Of a DNA stretch of 5,572 nucleotides, positions 1-3,790 are shown in pieces. Within the stretch, counting starts at the first letter, position 1; each line of letters begins with the position of its first letter. A program made the position numbers and the translations under genes. Origin of the DNA: Nostoc sp. CHAB 5715 (GTDB taxonomy: Bacteria; Cyanobacteriota; Cyanobacteriia; Cyanobacteriales; Nostocaceae). The notes below the pieces were generated by a model that was given only the letters and a program-made list of their open reading frames with translations, searched no databases and had not been told where the DNA came from. The stretch covers positions 1 to 5,572 of the forward strand of contig NZ_JAIVFR010000484.1 in assembly GCF_020829685.1 (NCBI RefSeq), read 5' to 3'.

Positions 1-124
1 GAGTCCGAACAGCGGGATAGACCCGACTTATTAGGTGTCAGACTAGGAGCCGGATGCAGTCAAAGCTGCACGTCCGCGTTCTGAAGGAGAGGTGTCTCCT
101 GGTAACAGGAGCATCGACTCTAAT
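1..124 (+). mobile_element. Group II intron, 3' end only (5' part outside window)
   Basis: The segment holds a recognisable group II intron domain V (47-81) followed by a domain VI hairpin with a bulged A, ending at about T124. Group II introns are self-splicing ribozymes that move by reverse transcription; the maturase/reverse transcriptase gene, if present, would lie upstream of base 1. Bases 1-46 would be the tail of domain IV or of the maturase region; one frame stays open from base 1 to the TGA at 82-84, but nothing in it is recognisable as protein. The 3' exon would begin at about 125, so the intron sits about 90 bases upstream of ribH on the same strand and could affect transcripts entering that gene. 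The family call is firm; the exact 3' boundary is inferred from the branch-point distance. Confidence 0.8.
47..124 (+). ncRNA. Group II intron domains V and VI
   Basis: Domain V: lower stem 47-54 pairs with 73-81 and carries the AGC catalytic triad at 48-50. A two-base bulge (C71, G72) separates it from the upper stem 55-60/65-70. Two departures from the usual 34-base form are visible: an extra C77 bulged from the lower stem, and a CAAA loop (61-64) where a GNRA tetraloop is normal. Domain VI: CTCCTG (96-101) and CAGGAG (106-111) close a GTAA loop, then GGTG (91-94) pairs with CATC (112-115). A117 is left bulged as the branch-point candidate, 7 bases from the inferred 3' end at T124. Confidence 0.78.
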
Positions 125-131
125 TAAGTGG

Positions 132-158
132 GAGGGGCGGGAGATAATACTCCCCCTC
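132..158 (+). other. Stem-loop in the ribH leader
   Basis: GAGGGG (132-137) can pair with CCCCTC (153-158); alternatively GGGAG (139-143) pairs with CTCCC (150-154) around an ATAATA loop. No T-run follows, so it does not look like an intrinsic terminator for + strand transcription. It lies directly after the inferred 3' end of the intron and about 60 bases before the ribH start. The role is unknown; it does not match the FMN riboswitch. Confidence 0.4.
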
Positions 159-195
159 GACCTAACTCATATAAGAAATGTATATTGGACAGAAC

Positions 196-212
196 TATAG
201 TTGATTAAGAGG
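196..212 (+). promoter_or_regulatory. ribH -10-like box and ribosome binding site
   Basis: TATAGT (196-201) resembles a -10 box but has no convincing -35 partner. AAGAGG (207-212) is a good Shine-Dalgarno sequence 5 bases before the ATG at 218 and supports that start. The ribosome site is much firmer than the promoter call. Confidence 0.45.
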
Positions 213-217
213 CAGTC

Positions 218-796
218 ATGGCAGTTTTCGAGGGAACTTTTACCCAAACGGAGCCTTTGCGGTTTGCAGTGGTGATTGGTCGATTTAATGACCTAGTTAC
301 CGGAAAGCTGCTAGAGGGATGTCAAGATTGCTTGAAACGCCACGGTGTAGATCCTAACCCCCAAGGTAATCAGGTGGACTATGTTTGGGTTCCGGGAAGT
401 TTTGAGGTACCTTTAGTAGCTCGCCAACTAGCACTTTCCCATCGTTATGATGCTGTAATTTGTCTAGGTGCAGTCATTCGAGGGCAAACACCCCATTTTG
501 ATTATGTATCCGCCGAAGTTTCTAAAGGCATTGCTGCCGCCAGCTTTCAAACTGGAGTGCCAGTAATTTTTGGCATTTTAACAGTAGATACTATGCAACA
601 AGCCCTAGAACGGGCAGGCATCAAAGGTAATCATGGCTGGGATTATGCCCTGAATGCCCTAGAAATGGCAAGCCTCATGCGGCAACTGCGTTCTAACCTG
701 GCAGAGCCATATTCTCGTAATAGCCAGTCTTTGCCAGCCTCTTTTCAAAGTACCAGCATAGGCAATTTAACTGCCGAGTCAGAAGAACTCGGCTAA
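218..796 (+). CDS. ribH: 6,7-dimethyl-8-ribityllumazine synthase (RibH)
   Basis: Catalyses the penultimate step of riboflavin synthesis, condensing 5-amino-6-ribitylaminouracil with 3,4-dihydroxy-2-butanone 4-phosphate to give 6,7-dimethyl-8-ribityllumazine in the cytoplasm. The 192-residue protein shows the family motifs in order: RFN at 22-24 (substrate binding), VPGSFEVP at 58-65, [14 protein letters not shown] at 84-97 with His93 in the position of the catalytic histidine, and FGILTVDT plus the [14 protein letters not shown] helix at 118-150. The core ends near residue 158; the last 34 or so residues are a polar Ser/Asn/Glu-rich tail beyond the roughly 155-residue length of compact bacterial enzymes, and look disordered. 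The ATG at 218 is supported by AAGAGG 5 bases upstream. The gene stands alone here: no other riboflavin gene adjoins it and no FMN riboswitch is visible. Confidence 0.97.
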   Translation: MAVFEGTFTQTEPLRFAVVIGRFNDLVTGKLLEGCQDCLKRHGVDPNPQGNQVDYVWVPGSFEVPLVARQLALSHRYDAVICLGAVIRGQTPHFDYVSAEVSKGIAAASFQTGVPVIFGILTVDTMQQALERAGIKGNHGWDYALNALEMASLMRQLRSNLAEPYSRNSQSLPASFQSTSIGNLTAESEELG

Positions 797-817
797 ATGA
801 GTCAGCCCCTTTGGGGA

Positions 818-915
818 AGTCAAAAGTCAAAAGTCAAAAGTCAAAAGTCATTAGTCATTTGTCCTTAGTCCCTTGTCCTTAGTCCCTTGTCCAATGACCA
901 CTGACCAATGACTAA
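818..915 (+). repeat. Heptad tandem repeat array, 14 units
   Basis: Fourteen consecutive 7-base units with no change of register: AGTCAAA x4, AGTCATT x2, TGTCCTT, AGTCCCT, TGTCCTT, AGTCCCT, TGTCCAA, TGACCAC, TGACCAA, TGACTAA. The sequence drifts from AGTCATT-type units to their near reverse complement (AATGACT is readable in the last units), so the array is also an imperfect palindrome and could fold in RNA. Such seven-base arrays are typical of filamentous cyanobacterial intergenic DNA. It begins 21 bases after the ribH stop. Confidence 0.93.
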
Positions 916-991
916 TACTTCGGCTTCGCTCAGTACAAGTGACCAATGACTAATACTTCGGCTTCGCTCAGTACAAGTGACCAATGACTAA
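902..991 (+). repeat. 38-base perfect direct repeat (2 copies plus a 14-base partial)
   Basis: The unit is two heptads (TGACCAA TGACTAA) followed by a 24-base piece beginning TACTTCGGCTTCGCTCAGTA. Copies at 902-939 and 940-977 are identical; the two heptads alone recur at 978-991. The 24-base piece has TACT and AGTA at the two ends of its first 20 bases and its length is not a multiple of seven, so it appears inserted in the heptad array and then duplicated with its flanking heptads. The pattern ends 9 bases before the TTGACA box of the tRNA promoter. Confidence 0.93.
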
Positions 992-1000
992 ATTAAGGGG

Positions 1001-1029
1001 TTGACAATTAGGAATAAATCTGAGATATT
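1001..1029 (+). promoter_or_regulatory. Putative tRNA-Gly promoter
   Basis: TTGACA (1001-1006) is a perfect -35 box; with 17 bases of spacing, GATATT (1024-1029) is a four-of-six -10 match. Transcription would start near 1036, about 12 bases before the mature tRNA, which is a sensible leader. The -10 is the weak part of the call. Confidence 0.5.
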
Positions 1030-1047
1030 AATATATGGTTATCGATT

Positions 1048-1119
1048 GCGGGTATAGCTCAGTGGTAGAGCGTCACCTTGCCAAGGTGAATGTCGCGCGT
1101 TCGAATCGCGTTACCCGCT
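1048..1119 (+). tRNA. tRNA-Gly, anticodon GCC
   Basis: A full cloverleaf can be drawn: acceptor stem GCGGGTA (1048-1054) with TACCCGC (1112-1118), seven perfect pairs; D stem GCTC/GAGC (1057-1060/1068-1071); anticodon stem TCACC/GGTGA (1073-1077/1085-1089) with loop TTGCCAA giving anticodon GCC at 1080-1082; variable loop 1090-1094; T stem GCGCG/CGCGT with one G-U pair around TTCGAAT. U73 is T1119. CCA is not encoded directly after it (the next bases are TCCA), so CCA is probably added by the nucleotidyltransferase. Reads GGC and GGU glycine codons. Confidence 0.97.
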
Positions 1120-1123
1120 TCCA

Positions 1124-1169
1124 ACTAAAACCTCTTGCAGTTTTTAACTCCAAGAGGTTTAGTGTTTTT
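1124..1169 (+). terminator. Intrinsic terminator of tRNA-Gly
   Basis: AAACCTCTTG (1128-1137) pairs perfectly with CAAGAGGTTT (1151-1160), and the stem extends to 1124/1163 if one A is bulged. The loop is 13 bases and a run of five T (1165-1169) follows. The position, just behind the tRNA, fits. Confidence 0.85.
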
Positions 1170-1354
1170 AGGGTGCATTGAAGTCTTTGGCGATTCGCAC
1201 TACACTCTTGTGAATCACTCCCAATGTGGACAGATTGAGCAAACAAATCGTCTACTGTCTCAATTTGAATATTGCACACAAAAAGAAGCGTTACTCACTT
1301 GCTAAGAAATATAAAACCCAGCTTTAGACTGGTGTGGATATACATTTGCTTTGC
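1170..1354. other. Non-coding stretch with two weak hairpins
   Basis: No convincing gene on either strand. Two possible stem-loops are visible: GATTCGCAC (1192-1200) with GTGAATC (1210-1216) and one bulged G, and CAGATTGAG (1231-1239) with CTCAATTTG (1259-1267), nine pairs with one G-U and a 19-base loop. Neither is followed by a T-run. They could belong to an unrecognised small RNA or be chance. Confidence 0.3.
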
Positions 1355-1360
1355 TACAAT
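1352..1360 (+). promoter_or_regulatory. Extended -10 promoter candidate for the 1539/2071 unit
   Basis: TGCTACAAT (1352-1360) fits the extended -10 form TGnTATAAT with one mismatch; no good -35 box is present, as is allowed for this class. Transcription would begin near 1367 and give a leader of about 170 bases before the gene at 1539. Confidence 0.4.
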
Positions 1361-1381
1361 CTTTGTGTGGCAGAACAATAA

Positions 1382-1555
1382 ATGCCCAAAAACGCAACCA
1401 CATTACCTTTAAAGCGACAAATGAAGAGAAGGAAATTTTTATATAAGATAGCCAGCTATGGGGAAAGATTACAAACAGATAACCTCGTACTGATATGGCA
1501 ATTAGGATATTTAGAGTCTGCTGCATCTACTGTTTGCAATGATGGCGATATTTGA
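1382..1555 (+). CDS. Possible small protein, 57 residues, unrecognised
   Basis: An ATG at 1382, right after an in-frame TAA (1379-1381), opens a frame of 57 codons ending at TGA 1553-1555, where it overlaps the first 17 bases of the gene at 1539. The product is basic near the N-terminus (KRQMKRRK at residues 11-18) and has no membrane segment or family motif I recognise. There is no clear Shine-Dalgarno sequence. In favour: it starts about 15 bases after the likely transcription start and its end overlaps the next start, an arrangement that would allow translational coupling. Against: its length is within chance for this base composition. It may equally be untranslated leader. Confidence 0.22.
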   Translation: MPKNATTLPLKRQMKRRKFLYKIASYGERLQTDNLVLIWQLGYLESAASTVCNDGDI

Positions 1556-2066
1556 ATCGCCTGTTTATTTTCATAAAAAGAGAAGCCTTATCAGGCATTT
1601 ACTAAAGGATCATACTCTCGCAGTTCGTGTAAAACACGCTCAAGTTACTAGAACGCTTGTGCAATCTCAAAAACCCGAAAAAATAGACTTCAATACCGAA
1701 TATCCCTGTCCCTGTCGTCGCCGGGGTCAGTTAATTCCGATTACGTTGACAGAAGCATTTGGTTGCGATCGCTGTCAGCAAATCTTTGTAGTAGAAGATA
1801 ATGGTCATGTCCTAGAACAGCTTTCTACCACCTATCCCTATAAGCGGGCTTGGCGTTGGATGGGAAATAGTTGGCATGTTGTCCATCCGCGCTTGGGAGA
1901 AAGCTATCTGCCCATAGCACTTGGCATTATTTTCGTGCTAGTGATTATATGGCTGCCATTAGCACTGCGATTGGCAAATAGTTCCAGCATTGTTGCTTGG
2001 GCAATGGTGGCGGTGCTATTGGCTATTCTGCCAGCACTAATGGTCTGGCTTACCTACAGACGTTAA
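1539..2066 (+). CDS. Membrane-anchored protein with zinc-ribbon-like cysteines
   Basis: A 175-residue protein of unknown function. Residues 1-50 are basic and polar. Cysteines at 57, 59, 76 and 79 (CPC, then CDRC) form a CxC...CxxC arrangement compatible with a small zinc ribbon. A soluble stretch rich in Trp and Tyr follows (about 90-120), then two hydrophobic segments at about 124-145 and 151-171 and a short basic tail (TYRR), so it is probably a two-pass membrane protein with the ribbon in the cytoplasm. The frame starts at a double ATG (1539 and 1542); no clear Shine-Dalgarno is visible, so the start could be later, for example GTG at 1659, but an in-frame stop at 1512-1514 prevents a much longer N-terminus. 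It ends 4 bases before the ProA-like gene, so the two are almost surely co-transcribed. One HIP1 site lies inside. I recall no characterised homologue. Confidence 0.85.
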   Translation: MMAIFESPVYFHKKRSLIRHLLKDHTLAVRVKHAQVTRTLVQSQKPEKIDFNTEYPCPCRRRGQLIPITLTEAFGCDRCQQIFVVEDNGHVLEQLSTTYPYKRAWRWMGNSWHVVHPRLGESYLPIALGIIFVLVIIWLPLALRLANSSSIVAWAMVAVLLAILPALMVWLTYRR

Positions 2067-2070
2067 CTCA

Positions 2071-3336
2071 ATGACTGTTGAAGTTTTGGATGATTACCCC
2101 GAACCAATTACTAGTGCCCAACGCGCCTATCATGCTTCCCTAAAGTTGGGGATCACAAAGGGAGCAGACCGGAGTCGTGCAGTACTGGCGATGGCACAAG
2201 CCCTTGAGCGCTCAGTTGACGACATTCTAGAAGCCAATACCTTGGATTTAGAAGCCAGTCGGGAAATGGCAGTGCCTGAGTTGATACTAGACTGGCTGAA
2301 GCTGACTCCCACAAGGCTAGAGATGACCGTGGACATTCTACAACGGTTGGGGGAATTATCAGATCCACTGCGGCGCGTTAGAACGGCTGATTATCAACTA
2401 GAAGATTCCCAGAGTTATACCCAGTTAATGCCCTTGGGAGTGATTGGATTTATTTATGAGGCGTTTCCAGATTTAGGAGCGATCGCAGCAGGTTTTTGTA
2501 TCAAAACTGGCAATAGTATAATTCTCAAAGGCAGTACTGAAGCTAGCCATTCTAACGCGGTCATCGCTGAAGTACTGCAAAGTGCGATCGCTCAAGTTGG
2601 TCTACCTCTGGGCTGTCTAGAATTGATCACAGCAGAACACGGTGCTTCGGTTCGGGATTTAGTCACCCAAGACCAGTACGTGAATCTTGTGATTCCCTAC
2701 GGACGTTCTAGTTTGGTACAGCAGGTAGTACGACAGTCAACTTGCCCAGTATTAAAGTCAGCGATGGGTAACTGTTATCTCTACTGGTCGCTAAATTCCA
2801 GTTTAGAAATGGTGCGCTGGATGATTCTTAATAGCCATCAGAGCGAACCAGACCAAGTTAATGCCATTGAAAAAGTACTCATTCATCGCCAAGCCTTGCC
2901 ATCGTCAATAGCTGTTTTGTGGAACAGTTTGATGGAAAAAGGCTTTGAAATTAAAGGGGATGCAGAACTAGTAAAAGCCTTTCCTCAGTTGCAGCTGGTG
3001 AAAGAAGGGGAATGGGGAAACCCTTATTTAACTAGAACAGTAGCTTTTAAATTGGTAGATAGCTTAGAAGCTGCGATCGCTTGGATTAATGAATACAGCA
3101 GTGGTCATGCTGACTCTATCGTTACTGAATCCTATCAAGAAAGTCGGCAGTTTGCCTTAGGAGTTAACAGTGCCTCTACCTACATCAACACTTCCCCGCG
3201 TTTTTCCCGCAATCCCTCGCGGGGAGATTCAGTGTTTCTCGGCATGTCTAACCAAAAAGGTCATCGTCGAGGATTTATCAGCCTAGAAACCTTGACCACC
3301 GTTAAGCACATTGTTCAGGGAAATGGCAGGTTTTAA
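2071..3336 (+). CDS. ProA-family (glutamate-5-semialdehyde dehydrogenase-like) protein lacking the catalytic Cys
   Basis: The 421-residue protein is clearly of the gamma-glutamyl phosphate reductase (ProA) branch of the aldehyde dehydrogenase superfamily, which in proline synthesis reduces gamma-glutamyl phosphate with NADPH. Family landmarks: GVIGFIYEAFPDL (123-135; ProA usually YE.RPNV), KTGNSIILKGSTEASHSN (145-162; nucleotide-binding region), YVNLVIPYG (203-211), GNCY (233-236; usually G.CH), VDSLEAAIAWIN.Y.SGH.DSIVTE (329-353) and LTTVKHIVQG.G (408-419). The active-site stretch that in ProA reads PGVCNALE is here PDQVNAIE (260-267), so Val263 (GTT, 2857-2859) stands where the nucleophilic Cys is expected. 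The region TRFTDGG..GLGAEIGIST.K.H.RGP is also rebuilt (TSPRF...SNQKGHRRG, 374-401). The frame is intact with three HIP1 sites, so it is not a decaying gene. It is probably a divergent paralogue; dehydrogenase activity by the usual mechanism is doubtful. Databases may label it proA. It starts 4 bases after the zinc-ribbon gene with no clear Shine-Dalgarno, suggesting translational coupling. Confidence 0.9.
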   Translation: MTVEVLDDYPEPITSAQRAYHASLKLGITKGADRSRAVLAMAQALERSVDDILEANTLDLEASREMAVPELILDWLKLTPTRLEMTVDILQRLGELSDPLRRVRTADYQLEDSQSYTQLMPLGVIGFIYEAFPDLGAIAAGFCIKTGNSIILKGSTEASHSNAVIAEVLQSAIAQVGLPLGCLELITAEHGASVRDLVTQDQYVNLVIPYGRSSLVQQVVRQSTCPVLKSAMGNCYLYWSLNSSLEMVRWMILNSHQSEPDQVNAIEKVLIHRQALPSSIAVLWNSLMEKGFEIKGDAELVKAFPQLQLVKEGEWGNPYLTRTVAFKLVDSLEAAIAWINEYSSGHADSIVTESYQESRQFALGVNSASTYINTSPRFSRNPSRGDSVFLGMSNQKGHRRGFISLETLTTVKHIVQGNGRF

Positions 3337-3496
3337 ATTGAATGGGGCATGGGGCATGGGGCATGGGGCATGGGGCTCCAGGCGCAGAGTAGAAAGACTT
3401 GCTACATTCCCCTCTCCACCTGAAGTTCCCCTGCTTCATCTCCCTTGTTCCGTTTTCCCAATGCCCAATGCCCAATGCCCCAATCCAATTTTAAAC
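3330..3496 (+). repeat. Inverted-repeat element built from heptads, overlapping the ProA-like stop codon
   Basis: The left arm (from GTTTTAAATTG at 3330-3340) continues as five ATGGGGC heptads (3342-3376). The right arm consists of three CCCAATG heptads (3457-3477) and CCCCAATCCAATTTTAAAC (3478-3496). Read as reverse complement, the right arm matches the left over about 40 bases with about 34 identities. The TAA at 3334-3336 of the upstream gene lies inside the left arm. The 80-base centre is pyrimidine-rich and holds no gene. In RNA the arms could form a long stem behind the ProA-like gene and may stabilise or end that transcript, although no T-run follows. A frame read through the repeats is not a real gene. 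Confidence 0.85.
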
Positions 3497-3588
3497 TTAA
3501 CAGAATCTTAATTTCTGCTTGATCCTGGTTTGCTAGGTTCCTTGTGTTTGGTTGAGCAGCAATTAGGAGACAAGTCAAATCAAGCCAC

Positions 3589-3726
3589 TATAGCGCTTCT
3601 GGGTTGAGTTCAATACAGACCTAACCCCCAGCCCCTTCCCTGCAAGGGAAGGGGAGTATGATTCAAAGCCTCTCTTCTTTTAGGAGAGAGGTCAGAGTAT
3701 ATTGCATACAACTGAGAACCGCTATA
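3589..3726. mobile_element. MITE-like element, 138 bases, 27-base imperfect terminal inverted repeats
   Basis: The left end (3589-3615, starting TATAGCGCTTCT) and the reverse complement of the right end (3700-3726, reading TATAGCGGTTCT) agree at 21 of 27 positions. Inside are two further hairpins: CCCCTTCCCT (3632-3641) with AGGGAAGGGG (3645-3654), a ten-base perfect inverted repeat, and CCTCTCTTC (3669-3677) with GGAGAGAGG (3683-3691). It has no coding capacity, as expected of a miniature element moved by a transposase elsewhere. The TA-rich tips suggest a TA target duplication as in the IS630/Tc1 group, but this is inference. The remaining gap sequence, 3497-3588 and 3727-3780, shows nothing else I can name. 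Confidence 0.75.
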
Positions 3727-3728
3727 TT
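3702..3728 (+). promoter_or_regulatory. Possible phoD promoter within the MITE right end
   Basis: TTGCAT (3702-3707) and TATATT (3723-3728) resemble -35 and -10 boxes, with a short 15-base spacing. Both lie in, or run out of, the right terminal repeat of the MITE-like element. Start of transcription would be near 3735, about 55 bases before phoD. The short spacer keeps this tentative. Confidence 0.3.
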
Positions 3729-3780
3729 TGTGCTTTTCACAACTGACCCTCCTAAATGCCAACTGTATTTACATCTAGGT

Positions 3781-3785
3781 AGGGG
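3781..3785 (+). promoter_or_regulatory. phoD ribosome binding site deciding the start
   Basis: AGGGG at 3781-3785 lies 5 bases before the ATG at 3791. A GTG at 3785-3787 opens the same frame two codons earlier but would overlap this site, so ATG 3791 is the better start. Confidence 0.6.
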
Positions 3786-3790
3786 TGAAT

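Noticed and set aside
125..217. FMN riboswitch ahead of ribH
   Set aside because: None of the conserved FMN-element motifs is present and the leader is too short; only a simple G-rich hairpin is seen.
806..816. CCCC-TTT-GGGG hairpin after ribH as a terminator
   Set aside because: Only four pairs with a three-base loop and no following T-run; too weak to call.
902..991. CRISPR-like direct repeats
   Set aside because: The two 38-base copies are contiguous with no unique spacers between them.
1073..1279. Open frame on the - strand across the tRNA
   Set aside because: It is the antisense of tRNA-Gly and its terminator; the peptide from the tRNA complement is a classic artefact.
1302..1526. 74-codon hydrophobic open frame on the - strand
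   Set aside because: No ribosome binding site, no recognisable family, and a promoter-like signal and the next gene run the other way; hydrophobicity follows from the T-rich strand.
3311..3511. Open frame running through the 3330-3496 repeats
   Set aside because: It overlaps the end of the ProA-like gene, and its repetitive peptide is simply translated heptads.
3497..3790. Pho box (tandem CTTAACCT-like repeats) for phoD
   Set aside because: Looked for because phoD is often PhoB-regulated, but no set of two or three spaced repeats could be found.
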